Shown here in pieces: positions 46,186 through 55,554 of a stretch of 64,000 bases of DNA. Under the pieces are notes generated by a model. That model was not told the origin of the DNA. It saw nothing but the letters and a program-made list of their open reading frames with translations, and ran no database searches. The stretch comes from Falsirhodobacter flavus (GTDB lineage: Bacteria; Pseudomonadota; Alphaproteobacteria; Rhodobacterales; Rhodobacteraceae): assembly GCA_029846755.1 (NCBI GenBank), contig JARWBI010000001.1, positions 1 through 64,000 of the forward strand, read 5' to 3'. The translations under genes and the position numbers were made by a program. How positions within the stretch are numbered: the stretch's first letter is position 1; every line of letters begins with the position of its first letter.

Positions 46186-49100
46186 TGGAAGGCGCGCGCG
46201 AAAGGGCCGAGGAAGCGGGCCGCTCGATGACGGCGCTGTTCATCCGCCGCCCGGTGCTGGCCTTCGTGCTGAACGCGCTGATCGTCATCGCGGGCCTTGC
46301 CGGGCTGATGGGGGTGGAGATCCGGGAACTGCCCGAGGTGGACCGCCCCGTCGTCAGCATCAGCACGAATTTCGACGGCGCATCCCCCGAAACCGTGGAC
46401 CGCGAGATCACGGAACGCATCGAATCCGCCGCCGCGCGGGTGTCGGGGGTGTCCTCGATCTCTTCGACCTCGCGCTTTGGGCAAAGCCGGGTGACGGTGG
46501 AATTCGGCGACGATGCCGACCTGAACATCGCGGCGACCGATGTGGGCGACGCGGTGGCACGCATTCGCGGCCAACTTCCCGATGACGTGGACGAACCGCG
46601 CGTGGTGAAATCCGACGCCAATGCCGAACCGATCCTGCGGCTGGCGCTGACCTCGGCCACGCGCAGCCCGCAGGAATTGACCCAACTGTCCGAGGATCTG
46701 GTGGAGGAGCGCCTGCTGGGCGTGGCCGGAGTCGCCGACATTCAGGTCAGCGGCGGGCGCACCCCGGTCTTCCGGGTCGAAACAGACATGCTTGCGCTGG
46801 CAAGCCGGGGCCTGACCGTCGCGACCGTGCGCGAGGCGCTGGCGAATGTCGCCTTCGACAGCCCGGCGGGGTCGCTGTCCTCCAGCGCCAGCAGCCTTGC
46901 CGTGCGGACCACCGCAACCGTCCAGACGCCGGAACAGTTCGAACGCATCGTCATCGCGCCGGGGGTGGAGCTGGGCGATGTCGCCAGCGTCTCGCTTGGT
47001 CCCGACACGGGCGACAGCATCCTGCGGTCCAACGGGCAGACGGGCGTGGGGCTGGGGATCATCCGGCAGGCGCAGTCGAACACGCTGGACATCTCGCATG
47101 ACGTGAAGCGGGTGGTGGCGGATCTGCAGCCCTTCCTGCCCGGCGATGTCAGCCTGTTCGTGACGAATGACAGCGCGCTGTTCATCGAAGGCGCGATTCA
47201 CGAGGTCGAACTGACGCTGACCCTTGCCGCGATCATCGTCATCGCGGTGATCTGGCTGTTCCTGCGCGACTGGCGCGCGACGCTGATCCCGGCGGTGGCG
47301 CTGCCGGTATCGCTGATCGGGACGGTGGCGGCGGTCTATCTGGCGGGGTTCTCGGTCAATATCCTGACGCTTCTGGCGCTTTTGCTGGCGACGGGGCTGG
47401 TGGTGGACGATGCCATCGTGGTGCTGGAAAACATCGTGCGGCGGCGGGCGCAGGGAATGGGGATGCGCGCGGCGGCAGTGCTGGGCACGCAGCAGGTGTT
47501 CTTTGCCGTGGTCGCCACGACGCTGACGCTGATCGCGGTCTTCGTGCCGCTGTCGTTTCTGCCCGGTCAGACGGGCGGGCTGTTCCGCGAGTTCGGCTTC
47601 ACCATGGCGATTGCGGTGGCGCTGTCGGGCGTCGTTGCGCTGACGCTGTGCCCTGTGCTGTGCGCGCGGCTGCTGACGCGGCACGAGGAGCCGGACGGCG
47701 TGCTGGCCCGGATTGGCGGGCGGCTGGGGCGTCTTTATGCCGGAACGCTGCGCATGGCGCTGGATGCGCCTTGGGTCGTGGTGCTGGCGACGGTGCTGAT
47801 TTCGGGAATGGCCTGGCTTCTGGCGGGCAACATCCGGCAGGAAGTGACCCCGCCCGAGGATCGCGCCACCATCGCCATGTCGGTTTCCGCGCCCCAGGGG
47901 GTGTCGCTGGACTATACCTCGGCCAAGATGGCGCAGATCGAAGCGGTGGTAGAACCTCTGCGCCAGTCGGGCGAGGTGCGTTCGGTCTTTTCCGTGGCCG
48001 GCACGGGCGGGCGTGACAATCGCGGCTATATCGGCCTGTCGCTGGCGCCTTGGGGCGAACGCGCCCGCAGCCAGCAAGAGATTCTGGCGGAACTGCGCCC
48101 GGCGCTGGAGGGGATCGTCGGCATCGACGTCTATGTGATCCAGCCGAACTCGCTTGGGATCCGGGGCGCGGGGCGGGGGCTGACCTTTGCGATCACCGGG
48201 TCGAACTACGACACCATTTCGGATAACGCCGCCCGCATCATCGCGCGGATGGAGGCGGAGCCGGAATTCGGGCGGGTGGAGCTTGGATACGAGGAAACGC
48301 AGCCGCAGCTTTTCATCGCCGTGGACCGCCGCCGCGCCTCGGACCTTGGTGTGTCGATCGAGGGGCTTGGCGATGCGCTTCAGGCCGTGCTGGACGGGCG
48401 CGCGGTGGGCGAGGTCTTCGTCGAAGACAAAAGCTATGACATCAAGATGTTCCCGGCGGGCGAGCCGGTGGACGATCCGGGCGATCTGGAACGCATTTTC
48501 GCGCGGACGACCGATGGGCTGATGGTTCCGATCTCGGCCTTCGTCACGCTGGAGGAACGGGCGGTCGCGCCGCAGCTCGGGCGCGAGGATCAGATGCGAG
48601 CGGTGGAAATCTCCGCCGACCTGACGCCGGAGTTCGGCCTTGGTGCCGCGCTGTCCCGCGTACAGGAAATCGCGGCCGAGGAGTTGCCCGAAGGCAGCGC
48701 CCTGATCCCGCTGGGCGAGGCCGCGACATTGGGTGAGACGGCGTCGGGCCTTACCGTCACCTTCGGTTTCGCGATGCTGGTCGTGTTCCTCGTGCTGGCG
48801 GCGCAGTTCGAAAGCTTCGTCGCCGCCGTGATCGTGATGGCGACAGTGCCGTTCGGCCTTGCCTGCGCGATCTATGCGATGCTGCTGACCGGGACATCCA
48901 TGAACACCTACAGCCAGATCGGGCTGGTGCTGCTGGTCGGGATCATGGCCAAGAACGGCATCCTGATTGTGGAATTCGCGAACCAGTTGCGGGACGAAGG
49001 GGCGGGCGTGCGCGATGCCGTCTGGCGGGCATCGACCATCCGGCTGCGGCCCGTGATGATGACGATGGCGGCGGCGATCGTGGGGGGCATCCCGCTGATC

Positions 49101-49301
49101 TTCTCGCACGGGGCGGGGGCCGAGGCGCGGGTCGCGCTGGGCTGGATCATCGTCGGCGGTCTGGGGCTGGCGACGGTCGCGACGCTGTATCTGACGCCGG
49201 TCGCCTATCTGCTGCTGGCGGGGTTCTCCAAGCCCAAGGCCGAGGAGGAAGCCCGCCTGCAATCGGAGTTGCGCGGGGCCACGCAGAGCCCCGCGGAATA
49301 G
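46185..49301 (+). CDS. RND-family efflux permease
   Basis: A 1038-residue inner-membrane pump of the HAE/AcrB type. Twelve helices flank two large periplasmic loops. The proton-relay aspartates are in L-A-T-G-L-V-V-D-D-A-I-V-V-L-E-N, and the second half has M-A-K-N-G-I-L-I-V-E-F-A-N-Q. It overlaps the adaptor stop by one base (TGATG). An internal ATG at 46227 (M-T-A-L-F-I-R-R-P) is an alternative start matching typical RND N-termini. The substrate is unknown. A near-complete antisense open frame is only a codon-bias shadow. Confidence 0.92.
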   Translation: MEGARERAEEAGRSMTALFIRRPVLAFVLNALIVIAGLAGLMGVEIRELPEVDRPVVSISTNFDGASPETVDREITERIESAAARVSGVSSISSTSRFGQSRVTVEFGDDADLNIAATDVGDAVARIRGQLPDDVDEPRVVKSDANAEPILRLALTSATRSPQELTQLSEDLVEERLLGVAGVADIQVSGGRTPVFRVETDMLALASRGLTVATVREALANVAFDSPAGSLSSSASSLAVRTTATVQTPEQFERIVIAPGVELGDVASVSLGPDTGDSILRSNGQTGVGLGIIRQAQSNTLDISHDVKRVVADLQPFLPGDVSLFVTNDSALFIEGAIHEVELTLTLAAIIVIAVIWLFLRDWRATLIPAVALPVSLIGTVAAVYLAGFSVNILTLLALLLATGLVVDDAIVVLENIVRRRAQGMGMRAAAVLGTQQVFFAVVATTLTLIAVFVPLSFLPGQTGGLFREFGFTMAIAVALSGVVALTLCPVLCARLLTRHEEPDGVLARIGGRLGRLYAGTLRMALDAPWVVVLATVLISGMAWLLAGNIRQEVTPPEDRATIAMSVSAPQGVSLDYTSAKMAQIEAVVEPLRQSGEVRSVFSVAGTGGRDNRGYIGLSLAPWGERARSQQEILAELRPALEGIVGIDVYVIQPNSLGIRGAGRGLTFAITGSNYDTISDNAARIIARMEAEPEFGRVELGYEETQPQLFIAVDRRRASDLGVSIEGLGDALQAVLDGRAVGEVFVEDKSYDIKMFPAGEPVDDPGDLERIFARTTDGLMVPISAFVTLEERAVAPQLGREDQMRAVEISADLTPEFGLGAALSRVQEIAAEELPEGSALIPLGEAATLGETASGLTVTFGFAMLVVFLVLAAQFESFVAAVIVMATVPFGLACAIYAMLLTGTSMNTYSQIGLVLLVGIMAKNGILIVEFANQLRDEGAGVRDAVWRASTIRLRPVMMTMAAAIVGGIPLIFSHGAGAEARVALGWIIVGGLGLATVATLYLTPVAYLLLAGFSKPKAEEEARLQSELRGATQSPAE

Positions 49302-49302
49302 G

Positions 49303-51012
49303 TCAGGCGCGGATGCCCGCGAAACGGGCCTGCCATTCGGCGCGCTGTTCGTCCGCGATCTTGGTGAACAACACTTCCGGCACGGTGAAGGCGTGGCCCG
49401 GCTTCAGCGTGTCCAACGCCGTCGCCACGTCGTCGGGCCACGTCCAGTCGTCGCACTGCATCGCGTCCATCATCGTCTGGGCGGCATCCGGGATGAACGG
49501 GCGCGAGATGACGGCATAGAAACGGATCAGGTTCAGCGCGAGGCGGACCATGCCCTTGGCTGCTTCTTCGTCGGTCTTGATGACGGTCCACGGCGCGGCG
49601 GATTGCAGGTATTCGTTGCCCGCGACCCAGATGGCGCGCAATTCGGTCGCGGCCTTGCGGACCTCCATCGCCTGCATGTGCTGCTCGTAGGCGCGCAGGC
49701 GGGTGGTGAGCTCCGCGATCAGCGCCTCGCCGGTCGGGCCGCCTTGGGGGACGGTCTCGCCGAACTTGGCGCGGCAGAACTTGGTCACGCGCGACACGAG
49801 GTTGCCCAGAACGTCGGCCAGATCCTTGTTCACCGACCCTTGGAAATTCTCCCAAGTGAACTCGCTGTCCGAGGATTCGGGCGCGTGCGACAGCAGCCAC
49901 CAGCGCCAGTAGTCGCTGGGCAGGATCGACAGCGCCTGATCCATGAAGATCCCGCGCCCCTGCGACGTGGAAAACTGCCCGCCATCATAGTTCAGGTAGT
50001 TGAAGGACTTGATGTAATCGACCAGCTTCCACGGCTCGCCCGATCCCATGATGGTCGCGGGGAAGGACAGGGTGTGGAAGGGGACGTTGTCCTTGCCCAT
50101 GAATTGCAGATAGGTCACGTCATCCGCGCCCTTGTCGGTGCGCCACCAGCGTTCCCAGTCGGCATCGGTCTTGCCATTGGCATCCGCCCATTCGGCGGCG
50201 CAGGCGATGTATTCGATGGGCGCGTCGAACCAGACGTAGAAGACCTTGCCTTCCATCCCCGGCCAATCTTCGGTGCCCTTTTTCACCGGAACGCCCCAGT
50301 GCAGATCGCGGGTGATGCCGCGGTCCTGCAATCCGTCGCCGTCGTTCAGCCATTTCTTCGCGATGGAGGTCGTCAGGATCGGCCAGTCGGTCTTGCTGTC
50401 GATCCAGGCCGAAAGCTCGCCCTTCAGCGCGGATTGGCGCAGATAGAGGTGCTTCGTCTCGCGCACTTCCAGATCGGTGGAGCCGGAAATGGCCGAGCGC
50501 GGCTCGATCAGGTCGGTCGGGTCAAGCTGCTTGGTGCAGTTTTCGCACTGGTCGCCCCGCGCCTTGTCGTAACCGCAGTTGGGGCAAGTGCCCTCGATAT
50601 AGCGGTCGGGCAGGAAGCGGCCGTCGGCGTTGGAATAAACCTGCTTTTCCGCCACTTCGGTGATGTAGCCGTTATCGGCCAGTTGCCCGGCGAAATGCTG
50701 GGTCAGATTGCGGTTCTGAAGGCTGGAGGACCGCCCAAAATGGTCGAAGGACAGCCGAAAGCCCTTCGCGATCTCGGCCTGCACGGCGTGCATCTCGGCG
50801 CAGAACTCCTCGACCGGCTTGCCGGCCTTGGCGGCGGCGAGTTCGGCCGGCGTGCCATGTTCGTCCGTGGCGCAAAGGAACAGAACCTCGTGACCGCGCC
50901 CCCGCATGTAGCGCGCGATCAGGTCGGCCGGAAGCTGGCTGCCGACCAGGTTGCCCAGATGCTTGATCCCGTTGATGTAGGGGATCGCCGAGGTGATGAG
51001 ATACCGTGCCAT
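49303..51012 (-). CDS. metG: Methionyl-tRNA synthetase
   Basis: A 569-residue class-I synthetase charging tRNA-Met. HIGH-type motif is H-L-G-N in [11 protein letters not shown]. The zinc knuckle is C-P-N-C ... C-E-N-C, then W-F-D-A-P-I-E-Y and an anticodon-binding helical domain. The KMSKS loop reads G-G-Q-F-S-T-S-Q, so neither lysine of KMSKS is present. There is no C-terminal dimerisation domain. It ends 2 bases from the convergent RND gene. Confidence 0.93.
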   Translation of the reverse strand: MARYLITSAIPYINGIKHLGNLVGSQLPADLIARYMRGRGHEVLFLCATDEHGTPAELAAAKAGKPVEEFCAEMHAVQAEIAKGFRLSFDHFGRSSSLQNRNLTQHFAGQLADNGYITEVAEKQVYSNADGRFLPDRYIEGTCPNCGYDKARGDQCENCTKQLDPTDLIEPRSAISGSTDLEVRETKHLYLRQSALKGELSAWIDSKTDWPILTTSIAKKWLNDGDGLQDRGITRDLHWGVPVKKGTEDWPGMEGKVFYVWFDAPIEYIACAAEWADANGKTDADWERWWRTDKGADDVTYLQFMGKDNVPFHTLSFPATIMGSGEPWKLVDYIKSFNYLNYDGGQFSTSQGRGIFMDQALSILPSDYWRWWLLSHAPESSDSEFTWENFQGSVNKDLADVLGNLVSRVTKFCRAKFGETVPQGGPTGEALIAELTTRLRAYEQHMQAMEVRKAATELRAIWVAGNEYLQSAAPWTVIKTDEEAAKGMVRLALNLIRFYAVISRPFIPDAAQTMMDAMQCDDWTWPDDVATALDTLKPGHAFTVPEVLFTKIADEQRAEWQARFAGIRA

Positions 51013-51075
51013 GCCCGCGCCTTCCTTGCCTGTCCGGGCAGGGTTTAACGCGGGCAGGGCGCTTGCACCAGAGGG

Positions 51076-52029
51076 TCAGTCCATACGCACGTTCGCGTCC
51101 TTCACCACGGGCTCCCACTTTGCCATCTCGGCCTTCACATGCTCGGCCAGCTCTTCCGGCCCCGAAGCGACGATGGTGGCCGAGAAATCCGCCATGCGTT
51201 CCACCACGGCCGGGTCGGCCATCGCGGCCTTGGCGGCTGCGGCCAGACGCTCGATCACCTCGGGCGGGGTGCCCGCGGGGGCGAACAGGGCGTTCCAAGT
51301 GTAGGTCTCGTATCCCGGGATGGTTTCGGCGATGGTCGGCACGTCGGGGAAGGACGGCGCACGTTCCGCCGTGGTCACGCCCAGCGCCCGCAGCTTGCCA
51401 GACGAGATGTGGCCCGAGGCCGAGGGCAGGTTGTCGAAGATGATCGGCACCTGATTGCCCAGAACATCGGTCAGTGCGGGGCCGGAGCCTTTGTAGGGGA
51501 CGTGTTCGATCTCCACCCCAGCCATCGACTTGAACAATTCGCCCGACAGGTGCAGCGGCGTTCCGTTGCCGGAAGACGCATAGGCCAGCGCGGTCGGATC
51601 GGACTTCGCCAGATCGATCAGTTCCTGCACCGTGTTCACCGGCAGTTCGGGGTTCACCGCCAGCACGTTCGGCACCACGACCAGAAGCGAGACGGGTGCG
51701 AAATCGGCCACCGGGTCGTAGGGCTTCTGTTGCAGGATCAGCGGGTTCAGCGCATGGGTCGCGACGGTGCCCATCAGGATCGTGTATCCGTCGGGTTCGG
51801 CCAGCGCGACATTCCCGGCGCCCAGCGATCCGCCCGCACCGCCGACGTTTTCCACGACCACCTGCGTGCCAAGGTCCGCGCCCATCCGGTCGGCCACGAT
51901 CCGGCCCACGACATCGGTGGACCCGCCTGCAGCAAAGGGGATCACCAGCGTGATCGCGCGTTCGGGAAATTCTGCAGCGGCGGGCAGCGCGCCCAGCATC
52001 AGCGCCAGTGCGGCATAGCGTAGTTTCAT
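51076..52029 (-). CDS. Bug/TctC-family tripartite tricarboxylate transporter substrate-binding protein
   Basis: A 317-residue periplasmic binding protein. The signal peptide M-K-L-R-Y-A-A-L-A-L-M-L-G-A-L-P-A-A-A is followed by family motifs V-I-P-F-A-A-G-G-S-T-D, V-E-N-V-G-G-A-G-G and Y-A-S-S-G-N-G-T-P-L-H-L. GGGAGGA precedes the ATG. No TctA or TctB membrane genes are adjacent, so it is an orphan binding protein, as is common in the expanded Bug families. The ligand is probably a carboxylate but cannot be predicted. Confidence 0.9.
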   Translation of the reverse strand: MKLRYAALALMLGALPAAAEFPERAITLVIPFAAGGSTDVVGRIVADRMGADLGTQVVVENVGGAGGSLGAGNVALAEPDGYTILMGTVATHALNPLILQQKPYDPVADFAPVSLLVVVPNVLAVNPELPVNTVQELIDLAKSDPTALAYASSGNGTPLHLSGELFKSMAGVEIEHVPYKGSGPALTDVLGNQVPIIFDNLPSASGHISSGKLRALGVTTAERAPSFPDVPTIAETIPGYETYTWNALFAPAGTPPEVIERLAAAAKAAMADPAVVERMADFSATIVASGPEELAEHVKAEMAKWEPVVKDANVRMD

Positions 52030-52151
52030 AGTGGTCCTCCCTTTTGGGGGAAGGATGCGGCACTGCGCGCGAGGCGCAAAGCGAAAAGAGCGGGGGCTTG
52101 CGGTTGGCGCGGGGCAGGTTAGGCTCCCCCGGAACAAGGAGACGGCTGAAC

Positions 52152-53189
52152 ATGAAACAGATTTCCCTCGGCCGCACCGGGATCTCGGTGTCCGAGCTTT
52201 GCCTTGGAACGATGACCTGGGGCACGCAGAATACCGAAAGCCAGGCCCATGACCAGATCGCGATGGCGCTGGAGCATGGCGTGAACTTCATCGACACGGC
52301 CGAGATGTATCCGACGAACCCTGTCTCTGCCGAGACGTTGGGCGGGACTGAGGCGATCCTCGGCAGCTGGCTGGCCAAGGGCGGGCGCGACAAGCTTGTG
52401 GTCGCGACCAAGATCACGGGCGAGGGCAGCGCGATCATTCCCGGCGGCGAGGCGATCACCCCCGCCCGGATGCGCGCGGCGGTCGAGGCGTCGCTGGCGC
52501 GGCTGCGGACGGATTATATCGACATCTATCAGCTTCACTGGCCTAACCGCGGCTCCTATCACTTCCGCAAGATCTGGGGTTTCGAGCCGAAGGGCGACCG
52601 GACTGCGGTCGAGGCCGACATGCTGGCCGTGCTGGAGGAAGGCGCGCGGCTGGTTGCCGAGGGCAAGGTGCGCCATTTCGGCCTGTCGAACGAATCCGTC
52701 TGGGGCACGGCGCAGTGGCTGCGTCTGGCCGAAGCGCACGGCCTGCCGCGCATGATGACGGTGCAGAACGAATATTCGCTGCTGTGCCGCCAGTTCGACA
52801 GCGATTGGGCGGAACTGTCGGCGATGGAGGATATGCCGCTGCTGGGCTATTCGCCGCTGGCGACCGGGCTTCTGTCGGGCAAATACGCGGGCGATGTGAT
52901 TCCGGGCGGCACGCGGCGCGAACGCACGCCGAACCTTGGCGGGCGCATCACGCCCTATGTGTTCGAGGCAGTCGCGGGGTATCTCGGCATCGCCGCGCGG
53001 CATGGGCTGGACCCGTGCCAGATGGCGCTGGCTTTCTATCGTTCGCGTCCCTTCCCGGCGGTGCCGATCATCGGCGCGACGCGGCTGGATCAGCTTTTGA
53101 CCAACCTTACATCCGTGGGCGTGGATCTGTCCCCCGAGGTGCTGGCCGAGATCGACGCCGCGCATCGCTGCTGGCCGGCCCCCTATTGA
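52152..53189 (+). CDS. Aldo/keto reductase (Tas-like)
   Basis: A 345-residue NADPH-dependent reductase with a TIM-barrel fold. The catalytic set includes Asp and Tyr in F-I-D-T-A-E-M-Y, Lys in V-V-A-T-K-I and His in Y-Q-L-H-W-P. NADPH contacts are in G-L-S-N-E and P-I-I-G-A-T. Sequence order is closest to Tas/YghZ-like members. AAGGAGA precedes the start. A lipoprotein gene overlaps its stop by 4 bp. The substrate is unknown. Confidence 0.9.
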   Translation: MKQISLGRTGISVSELCLGTMTWGTQNTESQAHDQIAMALEHGVNFIDTAEMYPTNPVSAETLGGTEAILGSWLAKGGRDKLVVATKITGEGSAIIPGGEAITPARMRAAVEASLARLRTDYIDIYQLHWPNRGSYHFRKIWGFEPKGDRTAVEADMLAVLEEGARLVAEGKVRHFGLSNESVWGTAQWLRLAEAHGLPRMMTVQNEYSLLCRQFDSDWAELSAMEDMPLLGYSPLATGLLSGKYAGDVIPGGTRRERTPNLGGRITPYVFEAVAGYLGIAARHGLDPCQMALAFYRSRPFPAVPIIGATRLDQLLTNLTSVGVDLSPEVLAEIDAAHRCWPAPY

Positions 53190-53662
53190 AGCGGCTGGTC
53201 CTTCTTCTGGCGCTGGCCGCCTGCGGACGCAGCGAGCCGCCGCCGCCGCAGGTGTTCCGCAACCCGGCGGTCCCGATCTATTCCAACGCGACCTTCGATC
53301 CGGCGCGGCTGTCGGGCAACTGGCGGCAGGTCGGGCATTTCGGGGCCGGGTGCCAGCCCGGCGGTGCGAGTTTCGACGGCGGCGTCATGGCGGCGCGGCT
53401 GTGCCTGAACGGGCAGGAGAAACGCTTCGGCGGCCCCTATGCCGTGCTGGGTCCGGGCCGTTTCCTGCCGCCCGGAGAGGTGGAGCCGTGGTGGATTCTC
53501 TGGGTCGATGTGGGCGAGCGGAGCATGGCCATCGGCACGCCATCGGGGTCGTTCGGGCTGCTTCTGGATCGTGAGGGCGCGATCCCGCAGGACCGGCTGG
53601 TGGCCGCTCGCGAGGTGCTTGACTGGAACGGCTATGACCTCGGGCGGTTCACGTCCTACTGA
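53186..53662 (+). CDS. Lipocalin-like lipoprotein
   Basis: A 158-residue protein beginning with TTG at 53186, overlapping the reductase stop (TTGA). The signal sequence L-K-R-L-V-L-L-L-A-L-A-A-C ends in a lipobox cysteine. A lipocalin-type first strand, L-S-G-N-W-R-Q-V-G-H-F, corresponds to the G-x-W motif, and the fold continues to W-W-I-L-W-V-D. It is likely an envelope lipoprotein that binds small hydrophobic molecules. Its end overlaps the convergent DUF983 gene by 14 bp. Confidence 0.72.
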   Translation: MKRLVLLLALAACGRSEPPPPQVFRNPAVPIYSNATFDPARLSGNWRQVGHFGAGCQPGGASFDGGVMAARLCLNGQEKRFGGPYAVLGPGRFLPPGEVEPWWILWVDVGERSMAIGTPSGSFGLLLDREGAIPQDRLVAAREVLDWNGYDLGRFTSY

Positions 53663-54017
53663 ACCCGTGCATCCGGCGCGACCACTGAAGGGCGACGAAC
53701 GCGCCCTTCAGCCGGGGCAGCAGGTAAAGCGAAAGCGCCACCGTCCCGATCGAAAACGCCGTGACCAGCACCCACGGGTCGGGGCGGTATTCCACGAAGA
53801 CCCACAGGATCAGCGGGCCAAGGATATGCCCGACGATCAGGATGGTCAGATAGGCGGGGCCATCGTCGGCGCGATGATGATGCAACTCCTCGCCGCATTC
53901 GGGGCAGGCGGGGCGCACGGCAAGGTATCCCTGCATCATCCGGCCCGATCCGCAGTTCGGGCAACGCATCCGCCAGCCGCGCAGCAGGGCCGGTTTCATG
54001 GGACGGTCTTCGATCAT
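53649..54017 (-). CDS. DUF983 membrane protein
   Basis: A 122-residue protein with a zinc-ribbon-like N-terminus (C-P-N-C-G and C-P-E-C-G, about 19-42) and two C-terminal transmembrane helices (Y-L-T-I-L-I-V-G-H-I-L-G-P-L-I-L-W and a following one). This is the standard DUF983 plan, often near cytochrome oxidase genes in alphaproteobacteria; here it is not. GGAGG precedes the ATG at 54017. The function is unknown. Confidence 0.85.
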   Translation of the reverse strand: MIEDRPMKPALLRGWRMRCPNCGSGRMMQGYLAVRPACPECGEELHHHRADDGPAYLTILIVGHILGPLILWVFVEYRPDPWVLVTAFSIGTVALSLYLLPRLKGAFVALQWSRRMHGFSRT

Positions 54018-54071
54018 GATTTCCTCCGGGGGAACGGGAGGAATGTAAGGCAGATGACACGAAAAGTTTAG

Positions 54072-54086
54072 AGGACGGATTGTCCT
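54072..54086. promoter_or_regulatory. Inverted repeat upstream of the EF-hand/sigma cluster
   Basis: AGGAC-GGATT-GTCCT, perfect 5-bp arms, in the 147-base gap between divergent DUF983 and EF-hand genes. It could be a regulator site for either. No confident -35/-10 pair was found for the ECF sigma factor's own promoter. Confidence 0.3.
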
Positions 54087-54164
54087 GCGACGGAAATAGC
54101 CGCCATGCCCGTTTGTCATGTCGAGGCCGGGAAGAAACGCCCCGCCCGAAGCAGGAGAGAAACG

Positions 54165-54626
54165 ATGCAGAAAATGCTGACCGGACTGACCCTTGCCGCC
54201 ATCGCCGCGGCCTCGCTTTCGACCGCCGCACTGGCGCGTCCGGGCGCCGACGGGCCACGCCATCACCCGATGCGGATCGACTTTGCCGCGCTTGACGCCG
54301 ATGGCGATGGCCGCATCACCGAGGAGGAGGCCAATGCCCGCCGCGCCGAACAGGTCGGAACGCTGGACGCGAATGGCGACGGCCTCATCAGCGCCGAAGA
54401 GCTTGCGGCCGCCGAGATCGCCCGCCTGACCGAACGCGCGAACGAGCGTGCGGCCCGGCAGGTGGAACGGATGGACGTGGATGGCGACGGGCTTTTGTCG
54501 GCAGCCGAGCTTGCCGTCCCGGCAGGGCACGAGGCGCGGATGTTCGAAAAGCTGGACCGCGACGGCGACGGCGCGATCACCAAGCCGGAACTGGACGCCG
54601 CACACCGTCCCGAACCCCGCGACTGA
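54165..54626 (+). CDS. Secreted protein with four EF-hand calcium-binding loops
   Basis: A 153-residue exported protein. The signal peptide (M-Q-K-M-L-T-G-L-T-L-A-A-I-A-A-A-S-L-S-T-A-A-L-A) precedes four canonical EF loops: D-A-D-G-D-G at 44, D-A-N-G-D-G at 68, D-V-D-G-D-G at 104 and D-R-D-G-D-G at 131, each with the closing Glu at position 12. The ATG at 54165 has AGGAGA upstream. It is followed, 39 bases later, by an ECF sigma factor gene, suggesting a periplasmic Ca2+- or metal-binding component or output of that system. Confidence 0.85.
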   Translation: MQKMLTGLTLAAIAAASLSTAALARPGADGPRHHPMRIDFAALDADGDGRITEEEANARRAEQVGTLDANGDGLISAEELAAAEIARLTERANERAARQVERMDVDGDGLLSAAELAVPAGHEARMFEKLDRDGDGAITKPELDAAHRPEPRD

Positions 54627-54665
54627 CCGTTTGCCAGCATCCGCGAAGCCCGATAGCAGGGACGC

Positions 54666-55250
54666 ATGACCATGCCGCTCGACACGCTTGCAGATGTGAC
54701 CGACGAGGCGCTGCTGATCCTTTACGCCAATGGCGACGGGGCGGCGGCGCGGTCGCTGACGCTGCGGCTGACCCCGCGGGTGCTGGCCTATGCCGCGCGG
54801 ATGCTGGGCGACCGGGCCGAAGCCGAGGACATCGCGCAGGAAGCGATGCTTCGGCTTTGGCGCATTGCTGCCGAATGGCGGCAAGGCGAGGCGAAGGTGT
54901 CTACATGGCTTTACCGCGTCGCGGCGAACCTTTGCACCGACCGGCTGCGCCGCCGACGGGGCGTTGCACTGGACGATGCGCCCGAACCCGAGGATGGCGC
55001 GCCATCCGTTCTGCAGGGGATGGTCGAGGCCGACCGGATGCGGGCGCTGGACGCGGCTTTGGCGTCATTGCCCGAGCGTCAGAGGCAGGCGGTCGTGCTG
55101 CGCCACATCGAAGGGATGTCCAACCCCGACATCGCCGAGATCATGGAGATCGGGGTCGAAGCGGTGGAAAGCCTGACCGCGAGGGGCAAGCGCGCATTGG
55201 CGGCGGCGCTGTCCGGAAAGCGCGCCGCTTTGGGATATGAGGATGTCTGA
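54666..55250 (+). CDS. ECF-family RNA polymerase sigma factor
   Basis: A 194-residue group-4 sigma factor. Region 2 (about 30-95) has D-R-A-E-A-E-D-I-A-Q-E-A-M-L-R-L-W and T-W-L-Y-R-V-A-A-N-L, and region 4 (about 125-175) has L-P-E-R-Q-R-Q-A-V-V-L-R-H-I-E-G-M-S-N-P-D-I-A. Region 3 is absent, as expected. The start is ATG 54666 or 54672. The next gene overlaps its 3' end and encodes a small single-span protein likely to be its anti-sigma factor. This is not the general-stress EcfG, because no NepR/PhyR genes are near. Confidence 0.88.
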   Translation: MTMPLDTLADVTDEALLILYANGDGAAARSLTLRLTPRVLAYAARMLGDRAEAEDIAQEAMLRLWRIAAEWRQGEAKVSTWLYRVAANLCTDRLRRRRGVALDDAPEPEDGAPSVLQGMVEADRMRALDAALASLPERQRQAVVLRHIEGMSNPDIAEIMEIGVEAVESLTARGKRALAAALSGKRAALGYEDV

Positions 55251-55554
55251 GATGAACGATCTGGACGATCTTTTCGCATTGGCGCGGGCCGAGGAGCCGA
55301 GCCCCGCGCTCTTGGCCCAGGTTCTGGCCGATGCCGAGGCGGTTCAGGCCAAGCCTGCGCCGCGCAGATCGCACTGGCGGTTCCTGCGCGTCCTGCTGGC
55401 CGGGGCCGGGGCGTTCGGGGGCATGGCGACGGCGGCGCTGGCGGGGGTCTGGATCGGCATGGCCGAACCCGCGCCTGTCGCTGCGGTGACCGAAGCGTTC
55501 CTGCCCGGCACGGTGGACCTGCTTCCGACATATGATTTTCTGGCCGAGGAATAG
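55243..55554 (+). CDS. Small single-span membrane protein, probable anti-sigma factor
   Basis: A 103-residue protein with an acidic cytoplasmic N-terminus (M-N-D-L-D-D-L-F-A-L-A-R-A-E-E) and one transmembrane helix (about 45-70, L-R-V-L-L-A-G-A-G-A-F-G-G-M-A-T-A-A-L-A-G-V). A short periplasmic tail follows. Starts at 55237 or 55252 are also possible. Overlap with the sigma gene, length and topology resemble CnrY-type anti-sigma factors, although no zinc-binding motif is present. The role is inferred from position and shape. Confidence 0.7.
   Translation: MSEMNDLDDLFALARAEEPSPALLAQVLADAEAVQAKPAPRRSHWRFLRVLLAGAGAFGGMATAALAGVWIGMAEPAPVAAVTEAFLPGTVDLLPTYDFLAEE

Noticed and set aside
45645-49262. 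1200-codon minus-strand open frame opposite the RND permease
   Set aside because: Histidine/arginine/glutamine-rich shadow of a high-GC gene; no family features and no ribosome-binding site.
54031-54055. GGAAC upstream of the EF-hand gene as an EcfG promoter
   Set aside because: At 16-base spacing the -10 position reads AGAT.
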